Assembly: GCA_016214035.1 (NCBI GenBank)
Contig: JACRPF010000013.1
Location: 1-64,000, forward strand
DNA length: 64,000 nucleotides
DNA from: Spirochaetota bacterium
GTDB lineage: Bacteria > Spirochaetota > Brachyspiria > Brachyspirales > JACRPF01
Reading direction: 5' to 3'
Shown here piece by piece: positions 6,585 to 14,358 of the stretch. The stretch's first letter is position 1. Each line of letters opens with the position of its first letter. Position numbers and translations under genes: made by a program. The notes under the pieces were generated by a model, which was not told where the DNA came from, ran no database searches, and was given only the letters and a program-made list of their open reading frames with translations.

Positions 6585-9068
6585 ATGCGAACATTCAGGA
6601 AAACCTTCATAGCGCTTTTGTGCATCGCCGTTGCGTTTTTTATGCCGCATCTCCACGGAGCTGATTCGTTTTTGAAAATGGAATATGCCGATGCCGTACT
6701 CGAGGTGAACAGAACCGGCGGAATATCCCTCAGTCGAGACGGCGCCGTACGTATATCCGATACCGCCATAGTCATTGCGGCTGACGGTTGGAAAGGCTCG
6801 GGCAATCAGTCAACACTGAAACCCGACGACGGATTTCCCAAACGAATCGATAATGGCGCACACTTCCGCGGCACGATAATCGAACCAGTATCAAAGACCG
6901 TCTGGAAATTCGAGCAGACGGTGCAGCGCGCAACGAACGGTTTCCGGCTGCGCTATGAACTCACGCCGGCAACGGATACCCGCTGCGCCGAGGTATCGCT
7001 TTTTTATACGATGCCGCTCGCCGCGTGGCGGGGGAAACGCCTCGTCATGCTTCCGCAGTCGGAGACGATATTCCCGATGGAACGTCCCGCACGTAGACAT
7101 TTCTTCAACGGCGTCGTGAAACGCGCAGTGCTGGGGAGCGGCAGCGAACAGATGTCGATTGCGTTTGCCATACCCACTGACGCCACCATGCAGGATATGC
7201 GTGAATACAAGTCGGATAATTATCAGCTCTACCCGAAACTCGCCGGCAGCGGAGCGGTGAAGGCCGGTGAAATGCTTTCCATCGAATGCACGATAGTTCC
7301 GGCGGACAGGGGAGAATACATCATGAAAGAAGAATGGTATTCGCAGAAGGGACGGCTCTCGATTGATGCGGCGTTACCGGTAAACGCCGCGCGGCAGTTC
7401 TCCCGCTATGAGATAGATCTTACGGTGAACGGCAGCTGGGAAACGCCGTTCGACGCGGATCAGATACGTGTTGACGGTCATTTTACGTCGCCGTCCGGAA
7501 AGACCATGAGCGTCCCCGCGTTTTTCCAGCGGGAGCATCATCTTGAATCGCTCAACGGTAAACAGTGGATTGAAGCGGATGACCGCGCGGGATGGAAACT
7601 CCGCTTTTCACCCGTGGAGCCGGGCACGCACACCTTTCATGTGACCGCGCGCGACGCCTCGGGAGAGACGCAATCGAAACAGTACACGTTTACCGCCGTA
7701 CCCGCGTCTGATCACGGCTATATCCGTGTGAGTAAAAATGACCGGCGGTACTTTGCGTTCGATGACGGCACACCGTATTTCGCCGTGGGCGAAAACCTCG
7801 CCACGTCGCGCAGCGGTGTCTGGGATTACGACGTATGGCTGAAAAAACTCGGTGACGCGGGCGCCAATTACGCACGCATCTGGATGTGGTCTTCCCACCA
7901 CGGCATCGAGTGGGGAAAGCCGGGACAGTACCGCATGCGCCAGGCGTGGGAACTTGACCATGCACTGGAGGCTGCAGAAAAAAACGGAATCTATATAAAA
8001 CTGTGCCTCGAATCGTGGCGTTCATTTGAGGGCGCCGGATCGTTCTACAATCTCTCCGATATACACCCGTATTGGGATAAGAACGGCGGTCCCTGCAAGA
8101 CCGAGATGGAGTTCTTCACGAATCCCGAAGCGAAACGCATGTTCAAAAATCGTCTGCGGTATGTCATCGCGCGCTGGGGATATTCTACGCACATACTCGG
8201 CTGGGAATTCTGGAATGAGATCGACTGCGTGAAAGGATATCACAAAAATCCGTCGGACGTCGTCGCCTGGACGGCGGAGATGGCGCGTTACTGTCATGCA
8301 GCCGATCCCTGGCGGCATCTTACGGTAAACAGTCTCGGGTCATTCGTCACCAACAATGAACTCTGGAATCTGCCCGAGATCGACTTTGCACAGATACACG
8401 GCTACTGGCATCCCACGCTCCCCGCGTCGCGTGATGCGGGAAAGGATATGGGCGCGATGGTGCCCGCGTGGATAGGGCGGATATCCGGCTTTGAAAAACC
8501 GGCGCTCTATGCCGAGTTCGGACTCGTCAATCCCACCTGGGGTCCGAGCCCGCGTTCCGCCGAGGACAAGGACGGTGTTCACCTGCATAACGGGCTCTGG
8601 TCAGCAATGATGGCTGGCGCGTGCGGGACCGCGATGATATGGTGGTGGGAAAGCTATGTGGATCCGTTCGATCTGTACTATAACTTCGCGGCCGTGTCGC
8701 GATTTACCAAGGGCATTCCATGGACCACCGCGGGATTCAAAATGACCGCACCCGAAGCGTCGTCACCCGATATACGCGCGATGGCTTTGTCCGGCAGTTC
8801 CGGCGGCGGTAAAGACATTATCCTCGTCTGGCTTCAGAACCGCGCGCACTTCTGGTGGAATGTGGTTGAAAAGAAAACGATAAATACAATCGGACGGGCA
8901 GCGATACAAATTCCGGTACAAGGATCCGGCTCCTGCCGTGTAGAACAGTGGGACACCTGGAAAGGCGTCATTCTCCGCAGTGATACGCTCCGGCCCGAGA
9001 ACGGCGTACTTAAGGTGGAGATAAACGGTCTTTCACGCGACATGGCGCTGAAGATCACCGGCGAATGA
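6585..9068 (+). CDS. Secreted clan GH-A glycoside hydrolase with DUF5060-like domain
   Basis: An 827-residue secreted enzyme. It has an N-terminal signal peptide (hydrophobic run to about residue 24), a beta-rich region to about 250, a DUF5060-like domain at about 260-370 (NGSWETPFDADQIRVDG, then FSPVEPGTHTFHVTA), and a TIM-barrel catalytic domain. The barrel shows the two clan GH-A glutamates: E545 in 'GWEFWNEID' (acid/base) and E644 in 'ALYAEFGL' (nucleophile). The C-terminal 100 residues look like a beta-sandwich. DUF5060 proteins are GH5-like and act on plant or algal polysaccharides; the substrate is not readable here. Start 6585 is chosen over the GTG at 6576 because GAGGTG lies six bases before it. 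Confidence 0.8.
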   Translation: MRTFRKTFIALLCIAVAFFMPHLHGADSFLKMEYADAVLEVNRTGGISLSRDGAVRISDTAIVIAADGWKGSGNQSTLKPDDGFPKRIDNGAHFRGTIIEPVSKTVWKFEQTVQRATNGFRLRYELTPATDTRCAEVSLFYTMPLAAWRGKRLVMLPQSETIFPMERPARRHFFNGVVKRAVLGSGSEQMSIAFAIPTDATMQDMREYKSDNYQLYPKLAGSGAVKAGEMLSIECTIVPADRGEYIMKEEWYSQKGRLSIDAALPVNAARQFSRYEIDLTVNGSWETPFDADQIRVDGHFTSPSGKTMSVPAFFQREHHLESLNGKQWIEADDRAGWKLRFSPVEPGTHTFHVTARDASGETQSKQYTFTAVPASDHGYIRVSKNDRRYFAFDDGTPYFAVGENLATSRSGVWDYDVWLKKLGDAGANYARIWMWSSHHGIEWGKPGQYRMRQAWELDHALEAAEKNGIYIKLCLESWRSFEGAGSFYNLSDIHPYWDKNGGPCKTEMEFFTNPEAKRMFKNRLRYVIARWGYSTHILGWEFWNEIDCVKGYHKNPSDVVAWTAEMARYCHAADPWRHLTVNSLGSFVTNNELWNLPEIDFAQIHGYWHPTLPASRDAGKDMGAMVPAWIGRISGFEKPALYAEFGLVNPTWGPSPRSAEDKDGVHLHNGLWSAMMAGACGTAMIWWWESYVDPFDLYYNFAAVSRFTKGIPWTTAGFKMTAPEASSPDIRAMALSGSSGGGKDIILVWLQNRAHFWWNVVEKKTINTIGRAAIQIPVQGSGSCRVEQWDTWKGVILRSDTLRPENGVLKVEINGLSRDMALKITGE

Positions 9069-9091
9069 TTAGCCGGGCATTCTGACGAGTT

Positions 9092-10477
9092 TTATCGTTC
9101 CGGATTCGGCTGCGGGAGCACTGCCGCCACGTCATAGCGCCACGCAGACAGCATACCGCGAAGTTTTTTTACCATATCGGGATTTGCATCGGCGACATTG
9201 TGCTTTTCGCTCACGTCGTTTGCAAGATCATACAGCTCCGCGCGCCAATCCTCATAGAACTCGATGAGTTTCCATTGTCCGCATCGTACCGCCGCGCATG
9301 GTGTTCCGCCCTGATTGCCGTAATGCGGATAATGCCAGTATATCGCCTCGCGCGCAAGCGACGTGCCGCCGGTGAGAAGCGGTACAATGTCAACACCGTC
9401 TTTGTGCTGTTCCGGTATGAGCGGAAGCCCCGCCATCGACAGCATCGTCGGGAAAAAATCCGTACTCGTCACCGTCACATCGCAGGCGGCGTGCCGTACA
9501 CCGGGACCCGTGATGATGAGCGGTTCGCGTACGCCGCCTTCATATCCCCAGCCTTTGCCTTCTGAGTATGGCGCATTACAGGTTGGGGAACTCTCAGCTG
9601 TCGCGAGTCCGCCGTTGTCAGACGTGAAGATGATCACTGTGTTATCGTACTCGCCGGTGTCCTTGAGCGCTGCGATGAGTCTGCCTACGTTGATGTCCAC
9701 CGTCTCGATCATCGCCGCATATGCCGGATCGGACTGCACGATGCGCCGCGTGACCCGCTTCTCCTTTTTATGTTCGCAGGGAAAATATTCGCCTTCCTCA
9801 AGCGCCTTCACCGCATCGAGTCCGAGCTTTTTCGCTTTCGCTTTGTATTTTTCGATAAGCCCCGGCTTGGCGTTGATAGGCGTGTGCACCTCATACATCC
9901 ACCAGTTCAGAAAAAACGGACGATCGTCATTTTTGTCACGGATGAGTGCTATCGCCTCGTCGGTGAGCCGGTCGCCGAGATAATCGCCGTCGCGTCCTTC
10001 GGTAAGCGTAGGGATTTTCCACGGCGCAAAATAGCCGTGCCACGGACATCCCATATGACAGCCGCCGACATTCACATCGAAGCCCTGTTGTTCCGGCCAG
10101 AACGGTTCGAGCCCAAGATGCCATTTGCCCACATGCCAGGTGTGATAGCCGTTCCCGTTCAGAACGCGCGCTATATTCTTTTCCTCGAGCGGGAGTTCCT
10201 TCACATACGGCGCATCGATGAGCTTCCCGCGGCAGGGATGAAAATTCCCATGATCGATCCAGTCGGTGACGCCGAGACGCGCAGGATATTTCCCTGTCAT
10301 GACCGACGCGCGGGTGGGCGAACATACCGGACATGCGGCGTATGCGTTCGTGAAACGCATGCCTTCTGACGCAAGCGCATCGATGTTCGGCGTTTCATAG
10401 AACGTACTGCCGTAGCATGACAGGTCGCGCACGCCCATATCGTCCATGAGGATGAATACAAAATTAGGCCGTTTCAT
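9092..10477 (-). CDS. Sulfatase (type I, Cys-type), no signal peptide
   Basis: A 461-residue formylglycine sulfatase of the S1 family. The metal ligands are in 'FILMDDMG' (D12, D13), and the maturation motif is 'CSPTR' with the cysteine to be oxidised at residue 52. Later family motifs include 'WHVGKWHLG' and 'TSDNGG'. It removes sulfate esters from glycans or other substrates. No signal peptide is visible, so it appears cytoplasmic, unlike its upstream partner, a Tat-exported sulfatase. GGAG precedes the ATG by eight bases. It is the second gene of a two-sulfatase operon (gap of 50 bases) divergent from the AraC regulator. Confidence 0.88.
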   Translation of the reverse strand: MKRPNFVFILMDDMGVRDLSCYGSTFYETPNIDALASEGMRFTNAYAACPVCSPTRASVMTGKYPARLGVTDWIDHGNFHPCRGKLIDAPYVKELPLEEKNIARVLNGNGYHTWHVGKWHLGLEPFWPEQQGFDVNVGGCHMGCPWHGYFAPWKIPTLTEGRDGDYLGDRLTDEAIALIRDKNDDRPFFLNWWMYEVHTPINAKPGLIEKYKAKAKKLGLDAVKALEEGEYFPCEHKKEKRVTRRIVQSDPAYAAMIETVDINVGRLIAALKDTGEYDNTVIIFTSDNGGLATAESSPTCNAPYSEGKGWGYEGGVREPLIITGPGVRHAACDVTVTSTDFFPTMLSMAGLPLIPEQHKDGVDIVPLLTGGTSLAREAIYWHYPHYGNQGGTPCAAVRCGQWKLIEFYEDWRAELYDLANDVSEKHNVADANPDMVKKLRGMLSAWRYDVAAVLPQPNPER

Positions 10478-10527
10478 TGCAGATACTCCATATTATCTTC
10501 AGATGCATCGTTATTGGTCTTCTGCCG

Positions 10528-11985
10528 TCACGCACCGGTGAACATTGCACGCTTCGGATCTTTTGTCCGGGCGAGCAGGTCGTCGAGTTGTGAAAGCAGT
10601 TCCTTCTCAAGCGGACTGTCCTGCCCGGCGATGTTTTTCATCTGATATTTGTCCGATTCGTTGTCGTAGAGCTCGTATTTTCTCACGCCATTGTCGTTCC
10701 GCACGATAAATGAATGACGAGCGGTCTTGATGCCGCGTACCGGCCATTTCTCGGCAACACCGATGAAAAGTGATGCCTTCGGACGCACACCGCCTTCGTC
10801 GCGGAATATTGACGCATAGTCGCCGCCTTCGATGTCGGCGGGAATGCGGTCGCGCAACCCCATGAGCGACAGAAGTGTGGGCATGATGTCGGGAACGTTG
10901 AGCAGAAGATTATCCATTCGCGGCTTGAGAACGCCGGGATGACGGATGATGAACGGAATACCGGCGGACTCCTCGTAAAAATATCCTTTGTGCATGCGGT
11001 TCTGGCTGCCCATCATCTCGCCATGATCTGAGCTGAACACGACGATGGTGTTTTCATCAAGGCCCTGCGCTTTGAGACAGCTGAGTATGCTGCCGAACGC
11101 ATCATCAACACCGCTCACGCAGGCGAAATAATTATGCACGGATTTTTTCGCCGTCACCGCATCCTTCGCCTCTGACGACAGGTCGACATTTTTTCTTGTC
11201 AGAAGCTCCGCCGCCGTTTTTCCGTTGTAAAGTTTCTTGTACTCTTCGGGCACCTGCTCGAACGGCATATGCGGCGGGTTCATCGACACGAACAGCGCGA
11301 ACGGTTTTGACGGATCGCGATACGAGCCGCCGTCATTGCGGATATAGCTGCAGGCTATTTTCGCCTCATGCGTCGGCGACCATTCATTCACTGTATGATA
11401 CTCACTACGCGCGGCGTTACCCGTCCAGTAGTGCATGTTCATATGCTGATTGAAACTTCCATGCGAGTACCAGAACGAGAATCCGTGACGCTCGTCAAGC
11501 GGCGTATATTCGTCCCACTCAATCGCCTTTGAGCCCGGTTTCACGTTGATGTACGGCTCATGCGGTGCGTCCAGATGCCATTTGCCGATGTAGCCGCAGG
11601 AATATCCGCTCTCCGCGAGAATATCGGAGATGATGCGCTTTTCTTTTCTGAGATACATGTCCGGTTTGCCGCTCATGCAGTTGCCGGTGAGTCCGTTCGT
11701 GTATGGATACTGGCCGGTGAAGAGCATGCCCCGGTACGGAGTGCATATCGGTATCGCGCTCTGCGCATGCGTGAAGACGATGCTGTCCCGGCAGAACGCA
11801 TCGAGGTTCGGCGTGAGTACGGGATCTTCGTTCATGAACCCAATCGCCTGACGTCGGTATTCGTCGGGAAACACGTAGAGCAAATTGGGTTGTTTTTTAT
11901 TCGCAGCCATTGATGATATTCCTCCGGCAGCCACTGCCGCGCCTACGGTGAACACCTGACGTAAGAAATCCCTGCGTGTAGTCAT
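10528..11985 (-). CDS. Tat-exported sulfatase (type I, Cys-type)
   Basis: A 485-residue sulfatase. The N-terminus carries a twin-arginine signal (TRRDFLRQVF followed by a hydrophobic run), so the folded enzyme is exported. The catalytic motif is 'CTPYR' with the modified cysteine at residue 81. Other family motifs are 'GYIGKWHLDAP', 'FSSDHGEMMG' and 'RMHKGYFYEE'. It probably desulfates a polysaccharide outside the cytoplasm. GAGG lies five bases before the ATG. The promoter at 12021-12049 and the AraC-type operator at 12057-12086 lie immediately upstream. It is the first gene of the operon with the sulfatase at 9092-10477. Confidence 0.9.
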   Translation of the reverse strand: MTTRRDFLRQVFTVGAAVAAGGISSMAANKKQPNLLYVFPDEYRRQAIGFMNEDPVLTPNLDAFCRDSIVFTHAQSAIPICTPYRGMLFTGQYPYTNGLTGNCMSGKPDMYLRKEKRIISDILAESGYSCGYIGKWHLDAPHEPYINVKPGSKAIEWDEYTPLDERHGFSFWYSHGSFNQHMNMHYWTGNAARSEYHTVNEWSPTHEAKIACSYIRNDGGSYRDPSKPFALFVSMNPPHMPFEQVPEEYKKLYNGKTAAELLTRKNVDLSSEAKDAVTAKKSVHNYFACVSGVDDAFGSILSCLKAQGLDENTIVVFSSDHGEMMGSQNRMHKGYFYEESAGIPFIIRHPGVLKPRMDNLLLNVPDIMPTLLSLMGLRDRIPADIEGGDYASIFRDEGGVRPKASLFIGVAEKWPVRGIKTARHSFIVRNDNGVRKYELYDNESDKYQMKNIAGQDSPLEKELLSQLDDLLARTKDPKRAMFTGA

Positions 11986-12020
11986 AGATGCCTCGCGGTA
12001 CGAATCTTGTATTAATGATA

Positions 12021-12049
12021 ATAATACTGTAGGATTTCACTGACGGCAA
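12021..12049 (-). promoter_or_regulatory. Promoter of the sulfatase operon
   Basis: Minus strand: TTGCCG (12049-12044), 17-base spacer, TATTAT (12026-12021). The -35 box is imperfect, as expected for an activator-dependent promoter. The AraC-type repeats begin eight bases upstream of it. Confidence 0.55.
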
Positions 12050-12056
12050 TAGCATC

Positions 12057-12086
12057 ATTGATACCGGATTTGTGATTATTGATACC
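12057..12086. promoter_or_regulatory. Probable AraC-family operator: two direct repeats 21 bp apart
   Basis: ATTGATACC occurs at 12057-12065 and again at 12078-12086, a 21-bp period equal to two helical turns, the usual geometry for the two half-sites of an AraC-type regulator. The right repeat ends at the base before the regulator's own ATG; the left one lies eight bases from the -35 box of the divergent sulfatase promoter. This suggests activation of the sulfatases and autorepression. Confidence 0.55.
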
Positions 12087-12896
12087 ATGAAAAAGACTTC
12101 GATAACTGCGGCCTACCGTCTCGGCGGACACTCCATCGCGACTCCCCTTCGCGCCGGCATCACCGCACATGAAAAACCGTATACCGAACGGAAATTCCGT
12201 ACCGAACAATATGCGCTCGTCTATATCGCCGAAGGCCGCGGGGTATACGGGGAAGCGCTCGGACGGCAGCACGAACTCTCACCGGGCGATGTCTTTCAGC
12301 GATTCCCCGGCATCACACATACCGACAGCATGACCACGGCATCAAAGCGATATTTCATCGCCGTTCCGCGTGAAGGGTATGATCTGCTGCGCCTCACCAA
12401 TGCGCTTTGCCCCGTTCCGGTATTCAGGGTTCCAATGAAACATATTGTCCGCCGGTTTGATACAATCATCGCCGCGCTGAAACGCGTACCTGACAGTCAC
12501 CTTGCGTTTACGATGCTCGACATGCTTTCGTTCATCGTCGATATACACGCGTCGGGGCGTGTGCGGCAGTCTTCCGGCAGCATCAGGTTCGATCTCGCCG
12601 CTGCAATGCTGTCGCGCGACCTCGATACGCGCGTGGAACTCCCGGACATCGCCGAACGCCTCGGCATGAACTACAACACGTTCAGAAAACGATTCCATGA
12701 ACGCGCGGGTATGTCTCCGGCCGACTTTCGCATCAGAAAACGCATCGAGCGCGCGATGGAACTCCTGTCACAGGATATAGCGGTCGGCGCCGTTGCCGAG
12801 CGGCTCGGATATCCCGATATCTATTCGTTTTCCGCACAGTTCAAGCGTTTCACCGGCATGTCGCCGAAGTCGTTCATCGTCACCGGAGGGCAGTGA
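12087..12896 (+). CDS. AraC-family transcriptional regulator
   Basis: A 269-residue regulator. The N-terminal part (to about residue 160) looks like an AraC cupin ligand-binding domain (VYIAEGRGVYG, then LSPGDVFQRFPG). The C-terminal 100 residues hold the two helix-turn-helix units: 'LPDIAERLGMNYNTFRKRF' and 'VGAVAERLGYPDIYSFSAQ', ending 'FKRFTGMSPKSF'. It probably senses a sugar or breakdown product. The ATG at 12087 is preferred over a GTG at 12072. It is divergent from the sulfatase operon and almost meets the convergent GH130 gene. A weak promoter (TTGTAT, 17 bases, TAGGAT at 12030-12035) lies upstream. Confidence 0.88.
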   Translation: MKKTSITAAYRLGGHSIATPLRAGITAHEKPYTERKFRTEQYALVYIAEGRGVYGEALGRQHELSPGDVFQRFPGITHTDSMTTASKRYFIAVPREGYDLLRLTNALCPVPVFRVPMKHIVRRFDTIIAALKRVPDSHLAFTMLDMLSFIVDIHASGRVRQSSGSIRFDLAAAMLSRDLDTRVELPDIAERLGMNYNTFRKRFHERAGMSPADFRIRKRIERAMELLSQDIAVGAVAERLGYPDIYSFSAQFKRFTGMSPKSFIVTGGQ

Positions 12897-12900
12897 ACGT

Positions 12901-14358
12901 TCAGCGCATCGCCTCGAGCAGCGAATGCACGTTGACCGAGGCAAACCCGGTAGCATAGTCGGAAATGGCGTACGGTATGATGAGCGTGTCACCGGACAAA
13001 AGCGCCCCGCAGGTGTAGGCGACGTTCGGCACATAACCGTCGCGTTCAGTGCCCACGGGACGGATGAGCGGTTCCGCAAGGCGTGCACGCACCTTCGACG
13101 GGTCGTTCCTGTCGAGCAACAGTGCGCCGATGCAGTATTGCCGCATGGGGCCCACCCCGTGCGTGAGCACAAGCCAGCCTTCCTCGAGTTCTATCGGCGA
13201 ACCGCAGTTTCCCATCTGCACATATTCCCACGGGAATGTCGGTTTGATGATGACTTTGGGATCATACCAGAAATGAATGTTGTCTGAATACATCAGAAAG
13301 ATATGCTCATTGTCCTGCCGCGCGAGCATCGTGTACATGCCGTTGATGCGCCGTGGAAAAAGCGCCATGCCTTTGTTACGCACCGCCGGTCCGTTGAGCG
13401 TGCTGAATGTGAAGTGAAGAAAGTCCCTTGTCTCGAGTATCTGCGGCAGCGTAATGCTCCCGTCATATGCGGTGTACGTTGCATAATACGTGACGGTACC
13501 GTCGTCATCGGCGAAACGGACAAACCGCGCGTCCTCGATGCCGCGACGCTGACTCGGCGAGTTCGGAAAGATGATGCGCTCGGAGATACTGCTTTCCCCG
13601 AACTGCACTTCGTAATTCGATTCGGCAAGCCCGACCATCGACATCGCGGTCGTGTGTATATCCTTACGCAGACTTCCCGTCTCGCGCTGTACGGCGTCTA
13701 TCTGCCGTTTCAAGTCGACCAGATAGAACTGTTCCGGAAGGGGCTTGAGCACCAGGTCGGATACATCATTCTCGCATCCGATCTCACGCAGCTTGCGCCG
13801 GAACAGACCCTTATTGTATATCTTCACGCCCACGTATTCCGGCTCGGTGACAAAACGTGTCGGCGGGATGATGCGCACGCCGCCGTCAGGTCCTATGAAA
13901 CCGTCACGGAACGTGATTGATGACAGATGCCCTTCTCCCGTTGCGCGCAGACTCAGGATGAACCGTATACCGCCTTCGTCCGCGCCGGATTGATCCGGAT
14001 GCGCGACGATTGACGGATTGAACAGCGCCGCAGACTCTATCGAATATTCCATTGTAAAATATGAGGCGATGAGCATCTTCCGGACATCACTGATGTCGCC
14101 GTCGGTATACAGATAGCGGCGGATCTCGGTGAAGCGACGCGACAGCATATGCCGCAGTTCATGATGCCGATCCTCAAAATCACCGACGACCTTGGCGAGC
14201 ATCGCTTCCACTTCCGATTCGGCAAGCATCATGACGCGTGCGATGATGCGCTGAATGCGTGCTTCTCCGTCCATCATGAACGGACGTATCAGAACGCGCG
14301 ACGCGTCGGGCTTGAGCATCAGCGGCAGACGTTTCACGAAAGATACTGCATCGTACAT
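12901..14358 (-). CDS. GH130-family glycosidase/phosphorylase
   Basis: A 485-residue protein whose C-terminal 330 residues form the five-bladed propeller of GH130, the family of beta-mannoside phosphorylases and hydrolases. Visible segments are 'RRGIEDARFVRF', 'YYATYTAYDG', 'MYTMLARQDNEHIFLMYSD', 'MGNCGSPIELEEGWLVLTHGVG' and 'YVPNVAYTCGAL'. The N-terminal 170 residues are a helical region found in the longer GH130 subgroup. There is no signal peptide. It overlaps the upstream glycosyltransferase gene by 25 bases, so the two are coupled. It probably acts on a mannose-containing disaccharide or oligosaccharide, though the acceptor is unknown. Confidence 0.82.
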   Translation of the reverse strand: MYDAVSFVKRLPLMLKPDASRVLIRPFMMDGEARIQRIIARVMMLAESEVEAMLAKVVGDFEDRHHELRHMLSRRFTEIRRYLYTDGDISDVRKMLIASYFTMEYSIESAALFNPSIVAHPDQSGADEGGIRFILSLRATGEGHLSSITFRDGFIGPDGGVRIIPPTRFVTEPEYVGVKIYNKGLFRRKLREIGCENDVSDLVLKPLPEQFYLVDLKRQIDAVQRETGSLRKDIHTTAMSMVGLAESNYEVQFGESSISERIIFPNSPSQRRGIEDARFVRFADDDGTVTYYATYTAYDGSITLPQILETRDFLHFTFSTLNGPAVRNKGMALFPRRINGMYTMLARQDNEHIFLMYSDNIHFWYDPKVIIKPTFPWEYVQMGNCGSPIELEEGWLVLTHGVGPMRQYCIGALLLDRNDPSKVRARLAEPLIRPVGTERDGYVPNVAYTCGALLSGDTLIIPYAISDYATGFASVNVHSLLEAMR

